Notes: generated by a model from the sequence alone, not told the origin. A stretch of 57,068 nucleotides of DNA from Streptomyces tropicalis (GCF_029269835.1 NZ_JARJBB010000026.1:1-57068), one strand, 5' to 3'; shown: positions 1 to 11,374, numbered from the stretch's first letter. Translations and numbers: made by a program.

Positions 1-162
1 GGCAATGGGAAGGGGCAGATCTTCGTGAAGGGCGAGGTCATCAAGACCGTGCCGGAGTCGAAGATCGTGGAGACCCTGATCGAGGAGGCCATGAAGCTCG
101 CGGAGCGGATGACCGCCGAAGGCGCCGAGTCCGGAGAGCCCTCGGTCTCCGTCGCCGGCTGA
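1..162 (+). CDS. ispG: 4-hydroxy-3-methylbut-2-enyl diphosphate synthase, C-terminal fragment
   Basis: The frame is open from base 1 to a TGA at 160-162, giving the last 53 residues; the 5' part lies outside the window. The visible start, GNGKGQIFVKGEVIKTV, matches the conserved end of IspG (GcpE), the [4Fe-4S] enzyme of the MEP isoprenoid pathway that reductively opens MEcPP to HMBPP in the cytosol. The rest (KIVETLIEEAMKLAERM and a Ser/Glu-rich tail) is the usual C-terminal helix of actinobacterial IspG. None of the iron-sulfur Cys residues are in the visible part, so the call rests on this tail and on gene order (ispG, GNAT, GNAT, proS). Confidence 0.85.
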   Translation, partial: GNGKGQIFVKGEVIKTVPESKIVETLIEEAMKLAERMTAEGAESGEPSVSVAG

Positions 163-276
163 CCGCCCCGACCGCAGAACCACCGCACCCGCCCCCCTCC
201 CCAGGGGGGCGGCACGGCCCGGATCCGGCGGGTACAGTGCGGAGATCAGCCGAACCCCCAGCATGAGGCCCCGCAC

Positions 277-1125
277 GTGTTGACGCAGACCACCTCACGG
301 GTGCTCGAACCGAGCGACCTGGACGCCGCGCTCGCCGTCCTCGATCGCGAGCCGGTCGCGAACGCCTTCGTGACGTCCCGCGTGCAGGTCGCCGGACTCG
401 ACCCGTGGCGGCTCGGCGGCGAGATGTGGGGCTGGTACGAGGGCGGCCTGCTCACCTCCCTCTGCTACGCCGGCGCCAATCTCGTCCCGATCTGCGCCAC
501 CCCCCGCGCGGTCCGCGCCTTCGCCGACCGCGCCCGGCGCGCCGGCCGCCGCTGCTCCTCCATCGTCGGCCCCGCCGAACCCACCACCGAGCTGTGGCGG
601 CTGCTGGAGCCGTCCTGGGGCCCCGCCCGCGAGGTCCGCGCCCACCAGCCGCTGATGCTCACCGACCGCATGCCCGCCGACCTCGCCCCGGACCCGTACG
701 TCCGCCGCATCCGCAAGGACGAGATGGACACGATCATGCCCGCGTGCGTGGCGATGTTCACCGAGGAGGTCGGCGTCTCCCCGATGGCCGGCGACGGCGG
801 CCTGCTCTACCAGGCCCGGGTCGCCGAACTCGTCGGCTCCGGCCGCTCCTTCGCCCACGTCGACGAGCACGGCCAGGTCGTCTTCAAGGCCGAGATCGGC
901 GCCGCCACCCCGCAGGCCTGCCAGATCCAGGGCGTCTGGGTGGCCCCCGAGCACCGGGGCAAGGGCCTGGCCGCCCCCGGCATGGCGGCCGTCCTGCGCT
1001 ACGCCCTCGCCGACGTGGCCCCCGTCGTGAGCCTGTACGTCAACGACTTCAACACCGCCGCCCGGCGCACCTACCGGCGTGTGGGCTTCCAGGAGGTCGG
1101 CGCGTTCATGAGCGTGCTCTTCTAG
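277..1125 (+). CDS. GNAT family N-acetyltransferase with N-terminal DUF4081-type domain
   Basis: A 282-residue protein. The N-terminal half (about 1-125) resembles the DUF4081 domain found before GNAT folds in actinobacteria. The C-terminal half (about 140-282) is a GNAT acetyltransferase: IQGVWVAPEHRGKGLAAPGM carries the V-x-P-x-x-R-G-x-G acetyl-CoA pyrophosphate loop, and SLYVNDFNTAARRTYRRVGF is the usual final strand and helix. The acceptor substrate cannot be told from sequence. The start is GTG at 277, with TTG at 280 as an alternative; there is no convincing Shine-Dalgarno sequence. It lies 114 nt after ispG on the same strand. Confidence 0.85.
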   Translation: MLTQTTSRVLEPSDLDAALAVLDREPVANAFVTSRVQVAGLDPWRLGGEMWGWYEGGLLTSLCYAGANLVPICATPRAVRAFADRARRAGRRCSSIVGPAEPTTELWRLLEPSWGPAREVRAHQPLMLTDRMPADLAPDPYVRRIRKDEMDTIMPACVAMFTEEVGVSPMAGDGGLLYQARVAELVGSGRSFAHVDEHGQVVFKAEIGAATPQACQIQGVWVAPEHRGKGLAAPGMAAVLRYALADVAPVVSLYVNDFNTAARRTYRRVGFQEVGAFMSVLF

Positions 1126-1279
1126 GGCCGGTCGTCACCCTCCCGCCGTCCGCCCGGAGGCGGGCCCCGGCGCCTCGGCGGCCGACGTGTGCGTGACGGG
1201 GCGAGCGCTGCCCGCCGGGGCACCGGATCCGGCCTGCGGCCCGTGCTGGCGCCGGTGCACGCCCTGTAGTCTCCCCGGC

Positions 1280-1846
1280 ATGCCCCACTCTCCCGGTCAC
1301 GGACACGGCCACCCCGACGACGTCGTGATCGGCCCCCTCGACCTGCCGGCCCACGTCGACGAGGCACTCGCCGTCCAGGCCGTCGCCTTCGGACTCGGCG
1401 CCGACGAGGTCGCCGTACGCCGCCAGATCGTGCTCCGCCACATGTCCTACCCCGGGGCCCGGGCGCTGGGCGCCACCACCGGCGGACGGCTCGTCGGCTT
1501 CGTCTACGGCATGCCCAACGACCGCAGCCACTGGTGGTCCACGGTCGTCGAGCCGTACCTGCGCTCCGGCGGCCACGACCACTGGCTCGACGACTCCTTC
1601 GTCATCACCGAGCTGCACGTCCACCCCGGCCACCAGAACCGCGGCATCGGCCGCGCCCTCATCACCGACATCACCGACGGCGCCGCCGAACCCCGCTCCA
1701 TCCTGTCCGCGATCGACATCGAGAGCCCGGCCCGCGCGCTCTACCGCTCCCTGGGCTACACGGACCTCGCCCGCCACGTGCTCTTCCCCAGCGCGCCCAT
1801 GCCCTACGCCGTGATGGGCGCCCCGCTCCCGCTGCGCCGCCGATAA
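1280..1846 (+). CDS. GNAT family N-acetyltransferase
   Basis: A 188-residue single-domain GNAT protein. ITELHVHPGHQNRGIGRALI contains the acetyl-CoA-binding Q/R-x-x-G-x-G/A loop at about residues 117-127, and SPARALYRSLGYTDL is the typical C-terminal motif. The N-terminus is His/Gly-rich (MPHSPGHGHGHPDD). I chose ATG 1280 because the longer frame upstream (from 1187) encodes Cys/Pro-rich sequence not seen in this family. Acceptor unknown. It sits between another acetyltransferase and proS on the same strand. Confidence 0.85.
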   Translation: MPHSPGHGHGHPDDVVIGPLDLPAHVDEALAVQAVAFGLGADEVAVRRQIVLRHMSYPGARALGATTGGRLVGFVYGMPNDRSHWWSTVVEPYLRSGGHDHWLDDSFVITELHVHPGHQNRGIGRALITDITDGAAEPRSILSAIDIESPARALYRSLGYTDLARHVLFPSAPMPYAVMGAPLPLRRR

Positions 1847-1951
1847 CCGATTTCCACCGGCACAGCCCGCCCGGCTAACCTCCTTGCCATCACCTTCCCC
1901 CGCGCCCGGCCCGCCCGGCGGGGGAACCCCATCGGCAGGAGTACGAGAACC

Positions 1952-3655
1952 ATGGCCAACGCACCGGTCCAGCGCATGTCCCAGTTGATGGCGAAGACCC
2001 TGCGCGACGACCCGGCGGACGCCGAGGTCCTCAGCCACAAGCTGCTCGTCCGCGCCGGCTACGTCCGCCGCACCGCGGCCGGTGTGTGGAGCTGGCTGCC
2101 CCTCGGCAGGCGGGTCCTGGCCAATGTGGAGCGGATCGTCCGCGAGGAGATGGACGCGATCGGCGCCCAGGAGGTGCTGCTGCCCGCCCTGCTGCCGCGC
2201 GAGCCCTACGACGCCACCGGCCGCTGGGACGAGTACGGCGCCGAGCTGTTCCGCCTCAAGGACCGCAGGGGCGGCGACTACCTGCTCGGTCCCACCCACG
2301 AGGAGATCTTCACCCTCCTCGTGAAGGACCAGGCGTCCTCGTACAAGGACCTGCCGGTCATCCTCTACCAGATCCAGAACAAGTACCGCGACGAGGCCCG
2401 TCCGCGGGCCGGCATCCTGCGCGGCCGAGAGTTCCTGATGAAGGACTCCTACTCCTTCGACGTCGCCGACGAGGGCCTCGCCGCCTCCTACGCCCTGCAT
2501 CGCGCGGCCTACCAGCGCATCTTCGAGCGCCTCGGCCTCGACTACCGCATCTGCGCCGCGACCGCGGGCGCCATGGGCGGCTCCAAGTCCGAGGAGTTCC
2601 TCGCCCCGGCCGGCGCCGGCGAGGACACCTTCGCCGACTGCCCGCAGTGCGACTTCGCCGCCAACACCGAAGCGATCACGTACGAGCTGAAGCCCGTCGA
2701 CGCCGCCGGTGTCCCCGCGGCCGAGGAGATCCCCACCCCGGACACCCCCACCATCGAGACGCTGGCCGCCTCGCTCGGCGTCCCGGCCTCCGCCACCCTG
2801 AAGAACCTCCTGGTGAAGGTGGACGGGGAGATCGTCGCCGTCGGCGTCCCCGGCGACCGCGAGGTCGACCTGGGCAAGGTCGAGGCGCACTTCGCGCCCG
2901 CCGCCGTCGAGCTGGTGACCGCCGAGGACTTCGTGGGCCGGCCCGACCTGGTGCGGGGCTACGTCGGCCCGCAGGGCCTGGAGAAGGTCCGCTACATCGC
3001 CGACCCGCGGGTCGCCCCCGGCACGTCCTGGATCACCGGCGCCAACAAGGAGCACACCCACGCGAAGAACGTGGTCGCCGGCCGGGACTTCGAGGTCGAC
3101 GCCTACGTCGACGTCGTGGTCGTCCAGGAGGGCGACCCCTGCCCGCAGTGCGGTACCGGCCTCAAGCTGGACCGCGCCATCGAGATCGGCCACATCTTCC
3201 AGCTCGGCCGCAAGTACACCGACGCCCTGAAGCTCGACGTGCTCGGCCAGAACGGCAAGCCGGTCCGGGTCACCATGGGCTCCTACGGCATCGGCGTCTC
3301 CCGCGCCGTCGCGGCCCTCGCCGAGCAGCACGCCGACGAGCACGGCCTGGTCTGGTCGAAGGAGGTCGCCCCGGCCGACGTGCACGTGGTCGCCGCGGGC
3401 AAGGCCCTCCAGACCGAGCTGGCCCTCGACATCTCGCAGCAGCTGGCCGCGGCCGGCGTGCGGGTCCTCGTCGACGACCGGGCCGGGGTGTCGCCCGGGG
3501 TGAAGTTCACCGACGCGGAGCTGATCGGCGTCCCGCAGATCCTGGTCGCCGGCCGGCGCGCCGGCGACGGCGTGGTCGAGCTGAAGGACCGCAGGACCGG
3601 CGAGCGCGAGGAGCTGACGGTCGAGGAGGCCGTCGCGCGCCTGACCGCGCTGTGA
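1952..3655 (+). CDS. proS: prolyl-tRNA synthetase, bacterial type with editing insertion
   Basis: 567 residues, the usual length of the bacterial ProRS that charges tRNA-Pro in the cytosol. Class II motif 2 is visible as KYRDEARPRAGILRGREF followed by LMKDSYSFD, and motif 3 as MGSYGIGVSRAVAAL. Between them (about residues 230-385) lies the YbaK-like insertion domain that deacylates Ala-tRNA-Pro (TIETLAASLGVPASATLKNL). The C-terminal anticodon-binding domain begins near VAPADVHVV. The start is ATG 1952 with AGGAG about 9 nt upstream. It converges with the minus-strand gene at 3898-4797. Confidence 0.97.
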   Translation: MANAPVQRMSQLMAKTLRDDPADAEVLSHKLLVRAGYVRRTAAGVWSWLPLGRRVLANVERIVREEMDAIGAQEVLLPALLPREPYDATGRWDEYGAELFRLKDRRGGDYLLGPTHEEIFTLLVKDQASSYKDLPVILYQIQNKYRDEARPRAGILRGREFLMKDSYSFDVADEGLAASYALHRAAYQRIFERLGLDYRICAATAGAMGGSKSEEFLAPAGAGEDTFADCPQCDFAANTEAITYELKPVDAAGVPAAEEIPTPDTPTIETLAASLGVPASATLKNLLVKVDGEIVAVGVPGDREVDLGKVEAHFAPAAVELVTAEDFVGRPDLVRGYVGPQGLEKVRYIADPRVAPGTSWITGANKEHTHAKNVVAGRDFEVDAYVDVVVVQEGDPCPQCGTGLKLDRAIEIGHIFQLGRKYTDALKLDVLGQNGKPVRVTMGSYGIGVSRAVAALAEQHADEHGLVWSKEVAPADVHVVAAGKALQTELALDISQQLAAAGVRVLVDDRAGVSPGVKFTDAELIGVPQILVAGRRAGDGVVELKDRRTGEREELTVEEAVARLTAL

Positions 3656-3690
3656 CCGGCGGGGGCGCCCCACTCGCACTCTTCTCCGGC

Positions 3691-3714
3691 CCCCGTGCGC
3701 CCCGGCCCACGGGG
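3691..3714. terminator. weak hairpin between convergent proS and kinase-like gene
   Basis: CCCCGTG (3691-3697) pairs with CACGGGG (3708-3714) around a 10-nt loop. It lies in the 242-nt gap between two converging genes, where a terminator is expected. There is no U-tract and the stem is only 7 bp, so the call is tentative. I see nothing else in this gap. Confidence 0.35.
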
Positions 3715-3897
3715 CGATTCGTCGTGCCCGGTGACGGCGCGTGTGCGCGTGCGCTTCGAGGAGCGCAGGAACACCCTCCGGCCGTCCAGGGCCGGGACGT
3801 GCGCTGCCGGGCGAGGCCGCGGAGGCGCTCCGGTGACGGGCGGGACAGCGGCAGGCCCGGCGCGGTCCGGCGGCGGCTCGGGCGTCGGCCCGCCCGC

Positions 3898-4797
3898 TCA
3901 CAGCCAGGTGGCGAATTCCAGGAGGAGTTCGGCGTCCTGCGGGCGGCCCACCCGGCGGGCCCGGACGCCCGACTCCACCGCCCGGAACAGCGTCCAGCCG
4001 CGCAGCCGCTCCCGGTCGACCTCCAGGGACTCCGCGAGCCGCTTCACCCGCCGCCGGGTGGTCGCGGCACCGGACGGGGAGGCGATCAGGTCCTCCACCC
4101 GGTCCCGCACCAGCCGCGCCAGGTCGAAGGCGCACTCCCCGACGACCGGGTCGGGACCCACCGCCAGCCACGGCATCCGCTCCGCGCCGAGCACCTTGCT
4201 CTGCCGGAAGGTGCCGTGCAGCAGCCGGTGCTCCGGCGGCCCGGCCAGCAGCTCCTCGCGGACCGCGAGGGCCGCGTCCACCAGCGGCGCCACCTCGGCG
4301 TCCGCCTCCGCACCCGCCCGCATCGCCCGCCCCTGCCGGCCGGTCCGCTCGGCGACCGTCTCGAAGGCGTGCCCCTCGGGCGGCTCGACCCACAGCCGCC
4401 GCAGCGTCCCCGCCGCCTCCAGCAGCGCCTTCGCCTCGGGCAGCGACCGCACCGACACGTCCGGGTGCAGCCGCTCCAGGAGCAGGACGCCCTCCCCGCC
4501 CGACGGCTCCAGCAGCTGCACCGCGCCCCGCCCGCCCCAGTGGGCGAGCGCCGCCCGCTCGCTCTCCGGACGGGCCCGCGGCGGCGCCAGCTTCAGCACG
4601 GCCGGTGTCCCGTCCGCGGTGCGCACCAGCACCACCAGGCTGCTGCGCCCGCCGGGCACCTGCACCCGCTCGACGCTCAACTCGCCCGCCTCGACGGCCT
4701 GCTGAGCTCGTTCGGGAAGCTTCTCCAGCCAGTCGTCGCCGTCGGGTGCCGTCTCACCGAGCGCCCGCACCAGACGCTGCGGCGGTTCGAAAGCCAT
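3898..4797 (-). CDS. aminoglycoside/hydroxyurea phosphotransferase-fold protein, probably catalytically dead
   Basis: 299 residues with the layout of the APH(6)/hydroxyurea kinase family: a VLKLAPP nucleotide-lysine strand, a VLLLERLHP hinge, then LLHGTFRQSKVL and WLAVGPDPVVGECAFDLARL. In active relatives these read HGDLHxxNVL and WLAIDPKGLxGxxxFD. Here the catalytic Asp is Thr196, the Mg-binding Asn is Lys201 and the second Mg-binding Asp is Gly214, while the surrounding fold residues remain. I infer a pseudokinase rather than a resistance enzyme. There is no frameshift or stop, so it is not simply decaying. The start is ATG 4797. Its role is unknown. Confidence 0.75.
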   Translation of the reverse strand: MAFEPPQRLVRALGETAPDGDDWLEKLPERAQQAVEAGELSVERVQVPGGRSSLVVLVRTADGTPAVLKLAPPRARPESERAALAHWGGRGAVQLLEPSGGEGVLLLERLHPDVSVRSLPEAKALLEAAGTLRRLWVEPPEGHAFETVAERTGRQGRAMRAGAEADAEVAPLVDAALAVREELLAGPPEHRLLHGTFRQSKVLGAERMPWLAVGPDPVVGECAFDLARLVRDRVEDLIASPSGAATTRRRVKRLAESLEVDRERLRGWTLFRAVESGVRARRVGRPQDAELLLEFATWL

Positions 4798-4908
4798 GCG
4801 CGCGTCGTTCCCTTCCTGGCCGCGTTTCCTGTCAGCGTGCGCCGGGGGCGCCTCCTGTGCCCGGCCCGCGCCGAGCGCGGGTCCTGATCCCTCGTACCCT
4901 CCTCCGGG

Positions 4909-5385
4909 TCACCCCTGCGGCGTCGCCGGCGCCGCGTCAGGCGCCGAGGCCGCCGGGGCCCGCTCGGCGAGACCAGGGAAGGCTACGCTCCTCCCGCGCC
5001 AGCGCACCGCCCGGACCGCCGCATCCCGCAGCGCGGCGGCCGCCTCGCGACGCCGCGCACCGTCGGTCGCCCGCACCAGGCCGGCGTACACCCCCGCCAC
5101 CCGGTCCTCCAGGTCGGCGGCCAGCCGCACCGCCGCCGCGGAGTCCGGCACCGCGAACGGCAGCGCGTACCCGGCCGCCGCGGCCACCGGCCGCCCGCCC
5201 AGATCCTGCACCTCGCGCACCAGGGCGTCCCGCCGCGCGCGGTGGGCGTCGTACGCGGCCCGCGCCTCCGCGAGCCGCCCCGCGCCGACCTGCCCGCCGA
5301 CCACGCCGTAGCCGTACACGGCCGCGTGCTCCGCGGCCAGCGCCGCCTGCAGCGCCGCGACCTGCCGCTGCGCCGCCCCGCTCAT
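4909..5385 (-). CDS. DUF4439 ferritin-like domain protein
   Basis: 158 residues, strongly helical and Ala-rich. AALQAALAAEHAAVYGYGVVGGQ with later RLAADLEDRVAGVYAGLV fits the DUF4439 ferritin-like family, which is named for a predicted four-helix bundle. Whether it binds metal is unknown; E and H residues in AAEHAAVYGY are candidates. The ATG start (5385) overlaps the TGA of the upstream lipoprotein gene by 4 nt, so the two are probably translationally coupled and functionally linked. Confidence 0.75.
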   Translation of the reverse strand: MSGAAQRQVAALQAALAAEHAAVYGYGVVGGQVGAGRLAEARAAYDAHRARRDALVREVQDLGGRPVAAAAGYALPFAVPDSAAAVRLAADLEDRVAGVYAGLVRATDGARRREAAAALRDAAVRAVRWRGRSVAFPGLAERAPAASAPDAAPATPQG

Positions 5386-5972
5386 GCCCCGCCCCCCGTC
5401 AGCAGAAACGCGTGGGCGGCCCCGGCGGCCGCCACCGACGCCAGCAGCCGCGCCAGTTCGCCCGGCACCTCCAGCAGTGCGGCCGACCGCCGGTTCGCCA
5501 CCGTCCACTCGGCGGCGGCCAGGCCGGCCAGCGCGTCCTTCCCGTCCGCGGGCACGGCGTCCGCGGCGGCCGTGCCGGCCGGAGCGCTCCCGGTCCCGGT
5601 GGCGCTCGCGGACGCCGACGGGCCCGAGGATGCGGCCGCGGCCGTCGCCCCCGCGGGGACCCGGGGCGGCCCGGGCGTCCCGGCCGGCTGCGTCCCGGCG
5701 CCGCCGAACGCGTCCCGGTGCGCCGCCGTCTCCGCCCGCAGCGGCCGCAGCCGCTCCGCCAGCGCCGGGTGCGCGGCGGCCACGGCGTCGTACCGCTCCA
5801 CCAGGTCCTGGCTGTCCCGGGCCGCCCGCGCACGGACCCGGTCGGCCCGTGACGGGCCCCCGGTGCCGCCGGGTCCGGAGCAGCCGGTGAGCAGGGCGGC
5901 ACCCGTGGCCGAGGCGAGCAGGCTCCTGCGGCGCGGCCCCGTGAGGGCGCGCGGGGGTGAGGGGTACGGCAC
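5382..5972 (-). CDS. Tat-like lipoprotein paired with DUF4439 protein
   Basis: 196 residues from GTG 5972, which I prefer to the GTG at 6059 because GAGGA stands 8 nt before it. The N-terminus is a twin-arginine-like signal (GPRRRSLLASATGAALLTGC) ending in a lipobox, so the mature Cys would be lipidated at the outer face of the membrane. The mature part has two helical blocks (SQDLVERYDAVAAAHPALAERLRP and, after a Pro/Gly/Ala/Ser linker, NRRSAALLEVPGELARLL). It looks like a helical bundle, possibly a diverged relative of its DUF4439 partner. Function unknown. Confidence 0.7.
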   Translation of the reverse strand: MPYPSPPRALTGPRRRSLLASATGAALLTGCSGPGGTGGPSRADRVRARAARDSQDLVERYDAVAAAHPALAERLRPLRAETAAHRDAFGGAGTQPAGTPGPPRVPAGATAAAASSGPSASASATGTGSAPAGTAAADAVPADGKDALAGLAAAEWTVANRRSAALLEVPGELARLLASVAAAGAAHAFLLTGGGA

Positions 5973-6095
5973 GGCAGACGTCCTCGGGGGAGTGCGTACG
6001 ACAGGGAGGCGGGCCGGTCGCCGGGCGCGTCCGCCCCCGGGCGGCACGCCCGTGATCACCGTACCCGTGCGTCCGCCGGGCTCCGGTCAGCGGCA

Positions 6096-6111
6096 CCACC
6101 TGCCCAGGTGG
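6096..6111. promoter_or_regulatory. 16-bp palindrome upstream of rimP
   Basis: CCACCTG CC CAGGTGG is a perfect two-arm palindrome in the 225-nt divergent gap between the lipoprotein gene and rimP. A -10-like TACCCT follows at 6136-6141, so the palindrome falls near the expected -35 position. It could be an operator or simply a hairpin; no regulator is identified. Confidence 0.35.
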
Positions 6112-6197
6112 ACGGCAACACCCTCCGGGACCGGATACCCTTTGATCCAGACACGCGACCACCCCACAACAGCACACGCGGCCGAGGAGTCACCCGG

Positions 6198-6695
6198 ATG
6201 AGCACCACCCAGAGCGAGAGGCTGCGGGAACTCCTGGAACCGCTCGTCGCCTCCCAGGGCCTCGATCTCGAAGAGATCGCCGTGGACTCCGTCGGCCGCA
6301 AGCGTGTGCTGCGCGTCGTCGTCGACTCCGAGGACGGTGCCGATCTGGACCGTGTCGCCGATGTGAGCCGCGCGCTCTCGGCGAAGCTCGACGAGACCGA
6401 CGCGATGGGCGAGGGCGAGTACACCCTCGAGGTCGGCACCCCGGGTGCGGAGCGCCTCCTCACCGAGCACCGGCACTACGCGCGCGCCCTCGGCCGGCTG
6501 GCGAAGTTCCAGCTCGCCGACGGCGCCGAACTGGTGGCCAGGATCGTCCAGGTCGACGACGAGGGCCTGGACCTCGAAGTCCCCGGAGTGAAGGGCCGCA
6601 GGCCCACCACCCGCAGGCTCGGTTTCCCGGACGTCGTCAGGGCGCGTGTGCAGGTCGAGTTCAACCGCAAGGACAAGAAGGAAGAGGAGGCGTAG
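6198..6695 (+). CDS. rimP: ribosome maturation factor RimP
   Basis: 165 residues. RimP helps assemble the 3' domain of the 30S subunit in the cytosol. Typical features are ERLRELLEPLVASQGLDLEEI at the N-terminus, RVVVDSEDGADLDRVADVSRAL in the first domain, YTLEVGTPGAERLL at the domain junction and an SH3-like C-terminal domain around ELVARIVQVDDEGL. The tail is Lys/Glu-rich (RKDKKEEEA). I start at ATG 6198 rather than 6108 because alignment to the family begins at STTQSERL. It is 2 nt upstream of nusA, so they form one operon. Confidence 0.95.
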   Translation: MSTTQSERLRELLEPLVASQGLDLEEIAVDSVGRKRVLRVVVDSEDGADLDRVADVSRALSAKLDETDAMGEGEYTLEVGTPGAERLLTEHRHYARALGRLAKFQLADGAELVARIVQVDDEGLDLEVPGVKGRRPTTRRLGFPDVVRARVQVEFNRKDKKEEEA

Positions 6696-6697
6696 CC

Positions 6698-7684
6698 GTG
6701 GACATCGACATGAGCGCCCTGCGGGGCCTGGTGCGGGAGAAGGAGATCTCCTTCGACCTGCTGGTCGAGGCGATCGAGTCGGCCCTCCTCATCGCCTACC
6801 ACCGCACCGAGGGAAGCCGCCGCCACGCGCGCGTGGAGCTGAACCGGCAGACCGGGCACGTGACGGTGTGGGCGAAGGAGGACCCGGAGGACCTCGAGGA
6901 GGGCCAGGAGGCCCGCGAGTTCGACGACACTCCGTCCGGGTTCGGCCGGATCGCCGCCACCACCGCCAAGCAGGTCATCCTGCAGCGGCTGCGCGACGCC
7001 GAGGACGACGCGACGCTCGGTGAGTACGCCGGCCGCGAGGGCGACATCGTCACCGGTGTCGTCCAGCAGGGCCGCGACCCGAAGAACGTGCTCGTGGACA
7101 TCGGCAAGCTGGAGGCCATCCTGCCGGTGCAGGAGCAGGTGCCGGGCGAGACGTACCCGCACGGCATGCGGCTGCGCAGCTATGTCGTCCGGGTCGCCAA
7201 GGGCGTGCGCGGGCCTTCGGTGACGCTGTCGCGCACCCACCCCAACCTGGTGAAGAAGCTCTTCGCCCTGGAGGTCCCGGAGATCGCCGACGGCTCGGTC
7301 GAGATCGCCGCGATCGCCCGCGAGGCCGGTCACCGCACGAAGATCGCCGTCCGGTCCACCCGCTCGGGCCTCAACGCCAAGGGCGCCTGCATCGGCCCCA
7401 TGGGCGGCCGGGTGCGCAACGTGATGGGCGAGCTGAACGGCGAGAAGATCGACATCGTCGACTGGTCGGACGACCCGGCCGAGATGGTGGCGAACGCCCT
7501 GTCGCCGGCCCGCGTCTCCAAGGTGGAGGTCGTGGACATGGCAGCCCGGTCGGCCCGGGTCACCGTGCCCGACTACCAGCTGTCACTGGCGATCGGCAAG
7601 GAGGGGCAGAACGCCCGGCTGGCCGCCCGGCTCACCGGCTGGCGGATCGACATCCGCCCGGACACCGAGCAGGCGCCGGAGTGA
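6698..7684 (+). CDS. nusA: transcription termination/antitermination factor NusA
   Basis: 328 residues. The N-terminal RNA polymerase-binding domain occupies about 1-100, the S1 domain follows (GREGDIVTGVVQQGRDPKNVLVDIG), then two KH domains (IGPMGGRVRNVMGELNGEKI, and LAIGKEGQNARLAARLTGW). It ends soon after the second KH domain, without the C-terminal acidic repeats of the E. coli protein; this is normal for actinobacteria. The start is GTG 6698, coupled to rimP. It modulates pausing and termination and participates in rRNA transcription. Confidence 0.96.
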   Translation: MDIDMSALRGLVREKEISFDLLVEAIESALLIAYHRTEGSRRHARVELNRQTGHVTVWAKEDPEDLEEGQEAREFDDTPSGFGRIAATTAKQVILQRLRDAEDDATLGEYAGREGDIVTGVVQQGRDPKNVLVDIGKLEAILPVQEQVPGETYPHGMRLRSYVVRVAKGVRGPSVTLSRTHPNLVKKLFALEVPEIADGSVEIAAIAREAGHRTKIAVRSTRSGLNAKGACIGPMGGRVRNVMGELNGEKIDIVDWSDDPAEMVANALSPARVSKVEVVDMAARSARVTVPDYQLSLAIGKEGQNARLAARLTGWRIDIRPDTEQAPE

Positions 7685-7690
7685 CGCCTC

Positions 7691-7729
7691 CCGGGTGACG
7701 GCGGACACGTGATGTCCGGCGTCACCCGG
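7691..7729 (+). terminator. long hairpin after nusA
   Basis: 16-nt arms at 7691-7706 and 7714-7729 pair with a single mismatch around the 7-nt loop ACGTGAT. It begins 6 nt after the nusA stop. No U-tract follows. It could be a partial terminator, an RNA 3'-end stabiliser or an RNase III site within the nusA-infB operon. Confidence 0.6.
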
Positions 7730-7843
7730 TCAGGGGAATGAATCCGGGCCCCGTGGTGCTCGGATCACGACAGGTTTCAACGCAGCGCATGTTCGATCCT
7801 TGCCCCGAAGGGGTGAGGTTGCTGCGGGGAGGTAGACTGAAGA

Positions 7844-8125
7844 GTGTCTGGCCGGACGCATGCCCGCGTATGCCCTGAGCGCACCTGTGTGGGGTGTCGG
7901 GAGCGAGCGGCCAAGACCGAACTGCTGCGCACCGTGGAGATCGAGGGCGAATGCGTCCCCGATCCTCGCGGTACGCTGCCCGGCCGGGGTGCGTATGTGC
8001 ACCCCGCCCTGGTCTGTCTCGACCAGGCGGTGCGTCGCCGGGCATTCCCCCGGGCGCTCCGCGTCCCGGGACCGCTCGACGTAATGGCGTTGCGCCGCTA
8101 CGTCGAGCAGGCACAAGGTTGCTGA
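7844..8125 (+). CDS. rnpM: YlxR/RnpM family RNA-binding protein (DUF448)
   Basis: 93 residues with the family signature RTCVGCRERAAKTELLR, followed by DPRGTLPGRGAYVHP and LVCLDQAVRRRAFPRALR. YlxR proteins are small basic RNA-binding proteins encoded between nusA and infB; in Firmicutes the family has been linked to RNase P regulation, and the streptomycete role is inferred only from family. The start is GTG 7844. Two initiation signals coexist: GGGGAGG about 11 nt upstream, and a -10-like TAGACT at 7833-7838 that would give a leaderless transcript. Confidence 0.9.
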   Translation: MSGRTHARVCPERTCVGCRERAAKTELLRTVEIEGECVPDPRGTLPGRGAYVHPALVCLDQAVRRRAFPRALRVPGPLDVMALRRYVEQAQGC

Positions 8126-8326
8126 GAGCAGCAGACCGCGGTCCGTCCGCGGAGGCTGCGCCGGCAGCTCGGCAAGGAAAGACATACCGCACGGGGTCCC
8201 TGTGCGGTCTGGTACCTCGCGAGTCGAAAGCAGGTCGAGATTGCGATGAGCACTCGATGAGTACGCGATGAGTACGCCCATGAACTAGCGACGGTCCGGA
8301 CGCAACCCGGACCTCTAAGGAGCGAA

Positions 8327-11356
<3,030 letters not shown>

Positions 11357-11374
11357 CAGCCGGCGGTTCGTGCT

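Noticed and set aside
1106..4393. A 1095-residue minus-strand frame over proS
   Set aside because: Its Val/Asp/Gly/Leu-rich composition is the antisense shadow of proS and its neighbours, with no start signal or domain.
3898..4797. Annotation as an aminoglycoside resistance enzyme
   Set aside because: The fold matches, but the catalytic Asp and both metal ligands are replaced, and its setting next to proS does not suggest resistance.
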